In this document: positions 6,498 to 12,991 of the stretch, piece by piece
Layout of the letters: every line of letters starts with the position of its first letter
How positions within the stretch are numbered: the stretch's first letter is position 1
Source: DATADF01 sp046263155
Lineage (GTDB): Bacteria > Actinomycetota > CADDZG01 > WHSQ01
Assembly (NCBI GenBank): GCA_046263155.1
Contig: JBHELF010000120.1
Coordinates: forward strand, 1-16,801
DNA: 16,801 nucleotides
Direction: 5' to 3'
Program-made: the position numbers and the translations under genes
The notes under the pieces: model-generated
The model's database searches: none
What the model saw: only the letters and a program-made list of their open reading frames with translations
Told to the model about the DNA's origin: nothing

Positions 6498-7133
6498 ATG
6501 AGACGTCTCGCCGTCTCGTTGATCATCATCGCCCTTGTTCTCTGCGCGATCGACTACCTGGCTAAGGATTATGTTGCGGGACGAGTTGAAGTGCAGCTCC
6601 AACGCGGGCTCGACATACCCCGTCGTCCCGAAGTTGCGATCGACTCTTTCCCGTTTCTCCTCGCCGTGCTTAGGGGAAGGGTGGACGCGCTTGAGTTACA
6701 AGCGTCCGCGATAACAGTCGATCGCATCCCGTTTACTCAGGTCCGGGTGGCCCTGGAAGAAGTAACTTTCGCGGCCGGCGACATCCTCTCCGGCAAGGCG
6801 CGTTCCGTGTCGGCGCAGTCGGGAAACGGAAACGCGAGGCTCACCGGCGCGGCCCTCCAACGGATCGTCGCTCGTCAGAGCTCCGATCTGGTCGTGCGAG
6901 TTCGAGGGGACACCGTGACACTCTCGACGTCCGAGAATCCGCAGCCGATAGCAGCTGAAGTATCGCTGCAAAACAAAGCTTTGGTGATCACAGCGACCGC
7001 CGGCCTCGAGGAGATCGTGATCCCGCTGCCCGAGATCACATCGGGACTCGTCTACCGGAACGTCACGGTGGCGGATTCTGCTATCGCCCTCGGTTTCAGG
7101 CTCGAACGACCACGACTCAAACTCGCGCTCTAG
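6498..7133 (+). CDS. DUF2993 (LmeA-like) envelope protein
   Basis: A 211-aa protein with one N-terminal hydrophobic segment (RLAVSLIIIALVLCAIDYLA, ~3-22), so exported or anchored. Residues ~25-205 match DUF2993: VEVQLQRGLDIPRRPEVAID, SFPFLLAVLRGRVDALELQA, IPFTQVRVALEEVTF, ITATAGLEEIVIPLP. Mycobacterial LmeA, a DUF2993 member, takes part in elongation of the mannan of lipomannan, and the fold is thought to bind lipids. Whether this organism makes lipomannan is unknown, so the function here is inferred from family only. The length is slightly short but complete. ATG at 6498 has no clear SD. It is probably in an operon with the 6020 gene and convergent with the secreted protein gene, the two stops being 11 bp apart. 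Confidence 0.85.
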   Translation: MRRLAVSLIIIALVLCAIDYLAKDYVAGRVEVQLQRGLDIPRRPEVAIDSFPFLLAVLRGRVDALELQASAITVDRIPFTQVRVALEEVTFAAGDILSGKARSVSAQSGNGNARLTGAALQRIVARQSSDLVVRVRGDTVTLSTSENPQPIAAEVSLQNKALVITATAGLEEIVIPLPEITSGLVYRNVTVADSAIALGFRLERPRLKLAL

Positions 7134-7144
7134 GTGTCAGCCGG

Positions 7145-7738
7145 CTAGCAGGCGGCGTCCTTGGGAGGCTTCACGGGCAGCGTCACGTTGTCAACCGACG
7201 CACCGATGCCCTCGACCAATGCATCCGAAACGAGATGGAAGCGGATCTGGAGCTTGCCTTTCGGTGCGTTGAAGCTGACTTCGTGCGGGGCGTAGGTCGG
7301 GAAGCCTTCACTCACCGGTACGGAGCCGGCGGGGGGAGCGAAGGTTTCGACGATTCGCCAGATCTCGCCGTTGTTTGACCACTCGATCGAGACGTTGTCG
7401 GCCCCGAGCGATGTCTCCGCGGGTTCGAACTGATACCGGAGGTTGAAGCCGACCGTGACCTTGCCTCCCTTCCAGACATGTATGGGAGAGATAACCGATT
7501 CATCTGCATCCCCCACGTATGGCGGGCCGGCATGGAATGCCATGGAGGAAGTGCTCCCGTCGGGCCCGTGATGCCAGGCACTGAACGGTGCGCTCGTGCC
7601 CGAGTTGCTCTCGACCGTCCATCCTTGCTCGCAGGCCTCGAAGTCATATGTCGTAGTTCCTTGGGCCGAAGCCGTCGGCATTCCGAGTAGCCCAAGTCCG
7701 AGCAATAGAGAAATAGAGAGAGCGCGCTGTCGTCTCAT
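7145..7738 (-). CDS. Secreted beta-sandwich protein (InhA-C/MAM-like)
   Basis: The ATG at 7738 is preferred over an upstream in-frame start at 7813 for two reasons: GGAGGTG stands 7 nt before it, and it places a classical signal peptide at the N-terminus (MRRQRALSISLLLGLGLLGM, cleavage near ASAQ, residue ~26). The mature ~171 residues read like the jelly-roll domains attached to secreted peptidases and adhesins (immune inhibitor A C-terminal or MAM type): YDFEACEQGWTVE, ESVISPIHV, KVTVGFNLRYQFEP, DNVSIEWSNNGEIWRIV, SVDNVTLPV. No catalytic domain is attached, so binding (carbohydrate or protein) is more likely than catalysis. The only cysteines in the mature part are residue 36 and the very last residue 197, which may form a disulfide closing the domain. 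It is divergent from the VOC gene. Confidence 0.8.
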   Translation of the reverse strand: MRRQRALSISLLLGLGLLGMPTASAQGTTTYDFEACEQGWTVESNSGTSAPFSAWHHGPDGSTSSMAFHAGPPYVGDADESVISPIHVWKGGKVTVGFNLRYQFEPAETSLGADNVSIEWSNNGEIWRIVETFAPPAGSVPVSEGFPTYAPHEVSFNAPKGKLQIRFHLVSDALVEGIGASVDNVTLPVKPPKDAAC

Positions 7739-7812
7739 GAGTCGGCACCTCCGATCGTGGGTTTGCCGCAATTGAGTTCTCCGCTTAGGTGGATGCTTCC
7801 TGCCCCACTGCA

Positions 7813-7837
7813 CTTGGGGGTTGTCAGACCCCTCAAG
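7813..7837. other. Hairpin in the 7739-7884 intergenic region
   Basis: CTTGGGGGT and ACCCCTCAAG can pair as 9 bp with one bulged base around a 6-nt loop (TGTCAG). It lies in the 146-bp gap between two divergent genes, about 47 nt before the VOC start. There is no T-run, so it is not a standard terminator. It could be a leader structure or an operator. Confidence 0.4.
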
Positions 7838-7884
7838 GCCGTGCTTGCATGGACCTGGTCGGCTTCGCTACAAAGGAGGACAGA

Positions 7885-8280
7885 GTGCTGGATCGCTTCC
7901 CCGGCTACGCCATGATCCCCTGTCAGGACCTCGACCGAGCAAGGTCTTGGTACGAAGAGAAGTTGAGCCTGAAGCCCGCCGAGGAAGCGCCCGAGGGGCT
8001 TCGGTATGAGTCCGGCGGCACCACGACTTTCATGTTGTTCACTTCCACCGGACAGCCCTCCGGCACGCACACTCAATTCGGGTGGGATGTGGACGATCTC
8101 GACAGCGTCGTTTCGGAACTGAAGGCAAACGGAGTCGTGTTCGAGGAGTACGACATGCCCGGCTTCAAGACCGTGAATTCCATCGCGGAGATCGAGGGGG
8201 AGCGCGGAGCCTGGTTCAAAGACAGCGAGGGAAATCTGCTCGCGATAGGCGAGCAGATGCTGTCCCGTAGTTCCGAGTAG
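7885..8280 (+). CDS. VOC superfamily (glyoxalase/bleomycin-resistance fold) protein
   Basis: A 131-aa protein. The GTG at 7885 is chosen because AAAGGAGG (7872-7879) lies 5 nt upstream and the protein then begins at the family's first strand. An upstream in-frame ATG at 7789 would add 32 residues with no SD. It has two beta-alpha-beta-beta-beta units: AMIPCQDLDRARSWYEEKLS (9-28) and TQFGWDVDDLDSVVSELKAN (63-82), ending with AWFKDSEGNLLAIGEQ. The first-strand metal-ligand position is not His. E123 near the end could be one ligand, but a complete metal site is not obvious, so the protein may be a binding or resistance protein rather than a metalloenzyme. Substrate unknown. It is convergent with the EamA transporter gene, 23 bp between stops. 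Confidence 0.9.
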   Translation: MLDRFPGYAMIPCQDLDRARSWYEEKLSLKPAEEAPEGLRYESGGTTTFMLFTSTGQPSGTHTQFGWDVDDLDSVVSELKANGVVFEEYDMPGFKTVNSIAEIEGERGAWFKDSEGNLLAIGEQMLSRSSE

Positions 8281-8303
8281 GAGAGCGGTAACCGCCGCGT
8301 TTC

Positions 8304-9224
8304 TTACAGACGCTTAGCGGCTCTCCCACGATGGTTGAGCCACACGCCCGCGGCGACGATGGCTCCTCCGAGCAGCTGCATACGCGTCATCGTCTCCCCC
8401 ACTGCAACGGCAAGGCTCACTCCAATCGCCGGCACGAGGCTGATGTAGGGGCCCGCAACCGTGCCGCCGACATGCTCGAGCGCGAAGTTCCACCAGCCAT
8501 ACGCGAGCGCCGACGCCAAGAGCCCTAGGGAGGCAACGGCCACGAGAGATGGGGCGGTTACAGGGGGAATTCCTTGCACGGCGATCTCCCCCAGCATCAC
8601 CGGCAAGACGAGGAGCGTCGCGGCTCCGGTGGCGGCCGTCGTCGAGATGAGCCAGCTATGTTCGCGTCCGATCTGTCTTCCTTGGACCGTGAACACTCCC
8701 CAAGCCACGACTCCGGCGAACACCAACAGGTTGCCGAACCAGGCGAGCGGGTGGCCGTCGCTCACCCGCGCGCCGGCTACCAGCACGACGCCCACCACCG
8801 ACAGGACGATGGCCCAAGCCTGCAGCCAGGAGATTCGCTCCTTCAGGAACACGACTGAAAAGGCCACCGTCACAGTCGGAGCCGTTGCGATGATCAGCGC
8901 GGCACTGGACGCAGATGTAAAACGAAGGCCTGCGATCTCGAGGCCCAGATGCAGAGCCATTCCGGTGAATCCGAACAGCAGAAAATTTCGCTGCAGCCAC
9001 ATGCGAGCACGAAAGCCTCGACGCCACGCAAAGGGGGCCAGCGCCAGCGTGGCGATGACAAGACGCGTCCATAGAACGCTGAAAGGTCCGAAGTCCGCGA
9101 GAGCGACCTTCGTCACCACGTAGGTGCTCCCCCATATCGTCATAGCCCCCAGCAGTGCCGCGATCGCCGATCGCTCTAAGACTTTTCTGGTCGGGCTGTC
9201 GACCATTGCGTCGCGAGCCGCCAA
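8304..9224 (-). CDS. EamA/DMT-superfamily transporter
   Basis: A 306-aa inner-membrane protein with about ten hydrophobic helices in two EamA repeats. Repeat 1 spans residues ~20-150 (AALLGAMTIWGSTYVVTKVA, RFTSASSAALIIATAPTVTV, FLKERISWLQ). Repeat 2 spans ~165-300 (LVFAGVVAWGVFTVQGRQIG, HVGGTVAGPYISLVPAIGVS). The second AP-type/ALxE signature at the end of each repeat is typical of drug/metabolite transporters. Substrate cannot be predicted. The start is TTG at 9224 with GAGAGG 6 nt upstream; an in-frame ATG at 9206 lacks an SD but cannot be excluded. It lies 33 bp downstream of a 59-aa ORF on the same strand, likely one transcript. Confidence 0.93.
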   Translation of the reverse strand: MAARDAMVDSPTRKVLERSAIAALLGAMTIWGSTYVVTKVALADFGPFSVLWTRLVIATLALAPFAWRRGFRARMWLQRNFLLFGFTGMALHLGLEIAGLRFTSASSAALIIATAPTVTVAFSVVFLKERISWLQAWAIVLSVVGVVLVAGARVSDGHPLAWFGNLLVFAGVVAWGVFTVQGRQIGREHSWLISTTAATGAATLLVLPVMLGEIAVQGIPPVTAPSLVAVASLGLLASALAYGWWNFALEHVGGTVAGPYISLVPAIGVSLAVAVGETMTRMQLLGGAIVAAGVWLNHRGRAAKRL

Positions 9225-9257
9225 CTCAGGCCTCTCGTGCGCCCGCCCGCACGTCGG

Positions 9258-9437
9258 CTATGAGCCGGCCTCGCTGAGGCGCGTGCCGAGGGAGATGAGC
9301 CGTCGCCCCAGCCTTTGGCGGGGGGAGGGGGTGCTGTCAGACGGAGCGACGGCTCGGGCGAGGCGATAACAGTCAGCCGCGGCTTGGAGCTCTCGGGAGC
9401 GCTCCGCGGCCAGCATCAACAGGGTCTCGGGATGCAT
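9258..9437 (-). CDS. Small basic helical protein (59 aa)
   Basis: A 59-codon ORF with a strong SD (AGGAGG 7 nt before the ATG at 9437) in an otherwise gene-free stretch. The protein begins MHPETLLMLAAERSRELQ, continues with ADCYRLARAV, then a short Pro/Ser spacer, and ends in a basic helix (RQRLGRRLISLGTRLSEAG). Two amphipathic helices seem likely; no signal peptide. Short actinobacterial ORFs with a similar MHPE-L-AxxR-x-EL start and LGRxLxxLGxRL end are familiar to me, but I know of no function. The ORF ends 33 bp before the EamA transporter start on the same strand. Its start codon overlaps the -35 element of the divergent CGNR gene, so the two may be reciprocally regulated. Confidence 0.75.
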   Translation of the reverse strand: MHPETLLMLAAERSRELQAAADCYRLARAVAPSDSTPSPRQRLGRRLISLGTRLSEAGS

Positions 9438-9465
9438 TGCCTCACCTCCTGTAAGAGTCTATAAT
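9437..9465 (+). promoter_or_regulatory. Sigma70-type promoter of the CGNR gene
   Basis: TTGCCT (9437-9442, 4 of 6) and a consensus TATAAT (9460-9465) with 17-bp spacing predict transcription start near 9472 and a ~38-nt leader with AGGAG at 9494-9498. The -35 overlaps the start codon of the divergent 59-aa ORF. A 6-bp inverted repeat, GTCTAT (9457-9462) and ATAGAC (9484-9489), straddles the -10 and start site and could be an operator or chance. Confidence 0.7.
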
Positions 9466-9509
9466 CAGTTTGCTCGTTACACCATAGACCGTCAGGAGTA
9501 AGGCGTCAA

Positions 9510-10058
9510 ATGGACTTCAATCATTACACGGACCTCTCGGTCCAGGCGGCCGCGGACCTCGTGAACACCCGCGGCTCCATCACCGGCAACGAGTACATGG
9601 GTACGCCCGAGGAGGTTGCCGAGTTCCTCGACTCCCACGGATTCCCCAGCCCTCAGCGGGTGACCAAGGCCGATATCGCCGAGCTCCACGAGCTCCGTGA
9701 CCGGCTGCGCGTTGTTTTCTTGAGCAGCGACCAGAAGAAGGCGGCCCGCATTCTCAACCGGCTGCTGGACGATCTCGACCTGAAGCCCTATCTCACGGAT
9801 CACGACGGGGACTGGCATATTCACTACGCTCCCGAGGAGGCCTCAGTCGGGCGGCGGGTGGCTGCCGCAACCGCCATGGGACTGGCGTCGGTGATCGGGA
9901 CCTACGGATTCGACCGGCTGGGGGTGTGCGCCGCAGACAACTGCAACGACGTCTTCGTGGATACATCGCGCAACCGCTCCCGCCGTTATTGCAACGATAT
10001 CTGTTGCACGCGTGAGAACGTTGCTGCCTACCGGGCGCGCCGCAAGCAAACTGCCTGA
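9510..10058 (+). CDS. CGNR zinc-finger protein with ABATE-like N-terminal domain
   Basis: A 182-aa protein. Residues ~9-110 match the ABATE (putative stress-induced transcription regulator) domain: AADLVNTRG, TPEEVAEFLDSHG, ADIAELHELRDRLRVVF. Residues ~136-178 are the C-terminal zinc finger: C140, C145, C161 and C165/166 with the conserved VFVDTSRNRSRRYC and VAAYRARR. The usual CGNR tetrad is CTRE here, with one residue fewer before VAAYRAR; this variant is a divergent member of the family. Such proteins are predicted nucleic-acid-binding regulators in actinobacteria, with no defined regulon known to me. ATG at 9510, SD AGGAG at 9494 (11-nt spacing, long). Transcribed from the TATAAT promoter at 9460, as a single gene or with the downstream membrane operon (40-bp gap). 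Confidence 0.9.
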   Translation: MDFNHYTDLSVQAAADLVNTRGSITGNEYMGTPEEVAEFLDSHGFPSPQRVTKADIAELHELRDRLRVVFLSSDQKKAARILNRLLDDLDLKPYLTDHDGDWHIHYAPEEASVGRRVAAATAMGLASVIGTYGFDRLGVCAADNCNDVFVDTSRNRSRRYCNDICCTRENVAAYRARRKQTA

Positions 10059-10075
10059 GCCGCCGTCTCGCGGCT
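10058..10075 (+). terminator. GC hairpin after the CGNR gene
   Basis: AGCCGC-CGTCTC-GCGGCT is a perfect 6-bp stem with a 6-nt loop beginning on the last base of the CGNR stop codon. No T-run follows. It may be a weak terminator separating the CGNR gene from the membrane operon that starts at 10099. Confidence 0.35.
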
Positions 10076-10098
10076 AGGCCGAAGGTATCGTAGGACTC

Positions 10099-11055
10099 AT
10101 GAAGGCCCCCGATCTCCGTCCCCTCGGTGTTGGAGAGGTCCTCGACGTCGCCATCAAGCTGTATCTGAGGAACGCGGGGACGTTGATTGCGACCGTATCC
10201 GTGGTGGTCATTCCGTTGGCGATCCTGAGCATCCTGGTGCTTTTGTCGAGCCTGCCGGACTTCGCCACAATCGCTAACGATCAGGTTCTGCTTCCCACGG
10301 AAGACGACGTTCGAAGATTCGTTGTCTCGTCTGTCCTCGTAGGCCTCCTTCAGGGTCTCGGCACCCTGGTCGCCACCGGCGCCGCATTCAAGGCGCTCGG
10401 CGATGCCTACCTCGGGACGAAGCCGAACGTCGGTTCGTCGCTAGGCTTCGCGGGTCGCCGGATCCTTCCACTCATTTGGCTGAACATCCTGATCGTCATC
10501 GTGATTGCCGGCGGCTTCATCGCCCTGTTCATCCCGGGGATCTATATCGCCGTGGCGCTCATCGTGGTGGTTCCGGCGCGCTTGCTCGAAGATCTCAAGG
10601 GACTAAAAGCGCTCCGTCGCTCACGCGATCTGGTCAAGGGCCGCTGGTGGCCGACCTTCGGGGTCGTCTTGCTGGGAGTCTTCTTGATCCCGGCCTTCCT
10701 GGGCTTCCTGATCAGTCTCGTCGTCAGCGCCGTCAGCCTGACCGGTGTGAACAGCCCGAGCACCTTTTTCGTAGTTAACGGGATCGGCGATGCCATCTCC
10801 GCGTTGCTCACGACCCCTCTGCAGGCAGCGATCATCACGGTGCTCTACTTCGATCTGCGCGTGCGCAAGGAGGGCTTCGATCTCGAGCTGCTGGCTCGAA
10901 ACCTCGGCGAGCCCGAGCCGTTCGGAGCAGCCCCCACGTCCGGCCCGCCTCTACCCACGCCAGGCCCCCAAGCCCCTCCGGGCTCCCAGGGCCCTCTGGG
11001 TCCACCGCCGCCGCCTCCACCCCCTCCTCCACGTTCATATCCACCCGGCGGTTGA
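10099..11055 (+). CDS. Multipass membrane protein with poly-proline C-terminus
   Basis: A 318-aa integral membrane protein. A conserved-looking cytoplasmic N-terminus, LRPLGVGEVLDVAIKLYLRN (6-25), precedes about five or six hydrophobic segments: ~27-51, ~74-98, ~122-158, ~188-222 and ~234-252. The motif ALRRSRDLVKGRWWPTFGVV (~173-192) is typical of actinobacterial proteins annotated as DUF7544-like or glycerophosphoryl-diester-phosphodiesterase membrane-domain proteins; no catalytic domain is present. The last ~45 residues are Pro/Gly-rich and contain ten consecutive prolines about eight codons before the stop, a likely ribosome-pausing site needing EF-P. First gene of the DUF4129-DUF4350-MoxR-DUF58 operon: its TGA overlaps the TTG start of the next gene. 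ATG at 10099 has only a weak SD (AGGA). Function unknown; proximity suggests it serves the MoxR complex. Confidence 0.85.
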   Translation: MKAPDLRPLGVGEVLDVAIKLYLRNAGTLIATVSVVVIPLAILSILVLLSSLPDFATIANDQVLLPTEDDVRRFVVSSVLVGLLQGLGTLVATGAAFKALGDAYLGTKPNVGSSLGFAGRRILPLIWLNILIVIVIAGGFIALFIPGIYIAVALIVVVPARLLEDLKGLKALRRSRDLVKGRWWPTFGVVLLGVFLIPAFLGFLISLVVSAVSLTGVNSPSTFFVVNGIGDAISALLTTPLQAAIITVLYFDLRVRKEGFDLELLARNLGEPEPFGAAPTSGPPLPTPGPQAPPGSQGPLGPPPPPPPPPPRSYPPGG

Positions 11056-11882
11056 CTCTCAGCCGTCGCGCGTTCTTAGCCGCTGCAACCGCATTAATTC
11101 TCATCGCCGTGCCTGCAAGCCGCGCCCGTGCGAACGAGGTATCGGAGGCCCAGCTCCGAGCGTTGGCCGGGCAAGCCATCGCCGATCCCCAGGCAGTGGA
11201 GGATCTACGTGAGGTAACGAGCGTGTCGGGGCGACCGGTCGATATGGAGAGAGCGCTGGCCGGAGCCTCCTCAGAGGAACTCGCCGCGCGCTTGCGAACG
11301 CTTGCCGATGAAGGCGAGATCGGCTTGTTCGATGCCGCCGAGAGCCGAGAAGCGGCGCGCTCGATCACGACAGAAGAGCGTTTCGAAGCAGCGCGGCCCC
11401 CCCGGCCCTTCCGCGGACTGATCGACAGGATCCAGGGATGGTTCGACTCTTTGGCCCTGCAACTCCCGGGCGGCTACATCACCCTGTGGCTACTAATTGC
11501 GCTGACCATCGTGGTCGCAGCCCTGGTCGTCGTCAGCCGCTTCTCCGGCCGACGCTCGGCGGGCCACGTTGGCGGGCGGGCCACCGACCCGCAGAAGGCC
11601 CCGCTTGTCGCCGGTTCCCTGGGTCGCCTGGCGGAAGAAGCGGAAAAGCGAGGCGACTATCGGGCCGCGGTGCGGCTTCGCTTCAAGGCACTACTACTCA
11701 GGCTCGAGGCCGAACGCTCGATCGGATACAGGCCCTCCATGACATCGCGCGAATTGCGCCGACTCGTCAACTCCCCCGCCTTCGACGCGGCCGTCTCGTT
11801 CTTCGACGAGGTCGCCTACGGCAATCGAGTCCCCACATCTAACGAGGTTCGTACGACACGAATCCAGTGGAGCACCCTGTGA
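11052..11882 (+). CDS. DUF4129 membrane protein
   Basis: A 276-aa protein. The start is a TTG overlapping the previous stop (TTGA). The N-terminus, SRRAFLAAATALILIAVPAS, is a signal sequence with a twin-arginine-like SRRxFL pattern, followed by an exported region (~28-140). One transmembrane helix lies at ~144-162 (LWLLIALTIVVAALVVVS). The cytoplasmic C-terminal DUF4129 domain (~187-265) contains LGRLAEEAEKRGDYRAAVRL, LRFKALLLRLE, TSRELRRLV and FFDEVAYG. DUF4129 usually accompanies transglutaminase, MoxR and DUF58 genes, and its role is unknown. It overlaps the DUF4350 gene by 4 nt (GTGA), so translation is probably coupled. Family is clear from the C-terminal domain; the Tat assignment is tentative. 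Confidence 0.9.
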   Translation: MTLSRRAFLAAATALILIAVPASRARANEVSEAQLRALAGQAIADPQAVEDLREVTSVSGRPVDMERALAGASSEELAARLRTLADEGEIGLFDAAESREAARSITTEERFEAARPPRPFRGLIDRIQGWFDSLALQLPGGYITLWLLIALTIVVAALVVVSRFSGRRSAGHVGGRATDPQKAPLVAGSLGRLAEEAEKRGDYRAAVRLRFKALLLRLEAERSIGYRPSMTSRELRRLVNSPAFDAAVSFFDEVAYGNRVPTSNEVRTTRIQWSTL

Positions 11883-12991
11883 GCACCGCGCTTCGGTCGA
11901 CATGGAAAAACGCCCACCCAGTGGCTCGAGGGACTGGCGTCGTCGTGACGAGCATCCTCTGTCTGAATCTTCTGCTGTGGGCCCTGGTTCGATTCGGGGG
12001 TGAAGGACCGTCGGGACGTCCGGGATCGTCAACGGGGACGGTGCCGGAGGGGCTGGCCGCTTATGCGGATCTCTTAGCTCGGAGCGGGCACCCCGTTCAC
12101 CAGATCGAGACGTTGGATGAGCTCGATTCACTTCCAACGCGATCCACGCTGATAGCTCTCGGAACCTCACTCCTACCTGCCACAGATCCCGGGACTCTGC
12201 GGACGTTCGTGCAACGGGGCGGTCGATTGGTGATCGCGGGTTCCTCGGATAACCCGTGGATGGGCGATCTCTTGTCGAGCCCTCCGACTTTTGATCCTGC
12301 AGGAAGTCAAAGCGCGCGGCCGATCGTGAGCGTTCCCGAGGTGGCCGGTGCTTCCCAGGTGATCGCAGGGGGCTCGGGGTCGTGGAGCGATGCCGGCGAG
12401 ACCCTGCCCTTTCTGGCGAGCGAGGACAAAACGATCGCTTCGCTATGGTCCCAGGGCGGCGGAAGGATCGTGTTCCTGGCGGATCCGGCGATTCTGGAAA
12501 ACCAGCTCCTATCAGCGGCGGACAATGCCGCTTTCGGGCTGGCGATCGCCGGCGCCACCGATCGCGCCGTCTTCTTCCACGAGGAGCTTGCATCTCGTGG
12601 ACAAGAGGGCCTGGCCGCGATCCCGACGCGCTGGCGCTGGTTCCTGGCCGGAGCGTTGCTCGCGGCTCTGCTTTGGATGTGGGCGAATGCCCGTCGACTC
12701 GGCCCTCCGGTGGGAACGCCGACCAGTTACCAACCACCTCGACGTCAGTACCTGGACTCCCTAGCACTCACGATCGCGCGCACGCGCAACAAAGAAGAGG
12801 CGGTTGCCCCGCTGAAGGCCGCCCTCCGGACAGGAAGTTCGTTTAGGGCGCAGTCGGCCACGAGGCCTCAGACGGAGCAGGCCGAGGAGGCATTCTGGCT
12901 CGAGCACGTCTTGAACTCCCCGGTGCGGACGCAGCGCGAGGTCATGGGGCTCGGTCGCGCCTTCGCAAGGTCGTGGAGGAAAAAGCCGTGA
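11879..12991 (+). CDS. DUF4350 membrane protein
   Basis: A 370-aa protein. I choose GTG at 11879 (GTGA overlap with the previous stop, GGAG 6 nt upstream) over the in-frame GTG at 11867. One helix at ~18-38 and a second at ~253-271 enclose a large exported or lumenal-type domain. That domain has a Rossmann-like DUF4350 fold: ADLLARSGHPVHQIETLDEL, STLIALGTSLLP, LRTFVQRGGRLVIAGSSDN, GGRIVFLADPAILENQLLS, DNAAFGLAI. After the second helix the canonical ARRLGPPVGTPTSY and YLDSLALTIART segments lead to a helical cytoplasmic tail ending next to the MoxR gene. DUF4350 resembles the Gld/ABC auxiliary GATase-like folds and is consistently found with MoxR-DUF58; its molecular role is not established. 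The 3' end overlaps moxR by 4 nt. Confidence 0.9.
   Translation: MSTALRSTWKNAHPVARGTGVVVTSILCLNLLLWALVRFGGEGPSGRPGSSTGTVPEGLAAYADLLARSGHPVHQIETLDELDSLPTRSTLIALGTSLLPATDPGTLRTFVQRGGRLVIAGSSDNPWMGDLLSSPPTFDPAGSQSARPIVSVPEVAGASQVIAGGSGSWSDAGETLPFLASEDKTIASLWSQGGGRIVFLADPAILENQLLSAADNAAFGLAIAGATDRAVFFHEELASRGQEGLAAIPTRWRWFLAGALLAALLWMWANARRLGPPVGTPTSYQPPRRQYLDSLALTIARTRNKEEAVAPLKAALRTGSSFRAQSATRPQTEQAEEAFWLEHVLNSPVRTQREVMGLGRAFARSWRKKP

Noticed and set aside
7845..7874. Possible promoter for the VOC gene (TTGCAT and TACAAA, 18 bp apart)
   Set aside because: The -10 would overlap the strong SD AAAGGAGG and leave a leader too short to contain it; the matches are poor.
8285..8300. Short GCGG-TAA-CCGC hairpin after the VOC gene as a terminator
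   Set aside because: A 4-bp stem with a 3-nt loop and no real T-run is expected by chance at this base composition.
8461..9123. 220-aa plus-strand open frame opposite the EamA transporter
   Set aside because: Ala/Thr/Arg-rich shadow of the transmembrane repeats, without an independent start signal.
11694..12767. 357-aa minus-strand open frame opposite the DUF4129 and DUF4350 genes
   Set aside because: Its composition is Arg/Ser/Pro-rich and low in complexity, it has no family motif, and the plus-strand frames carry clear domains and overlap signals.
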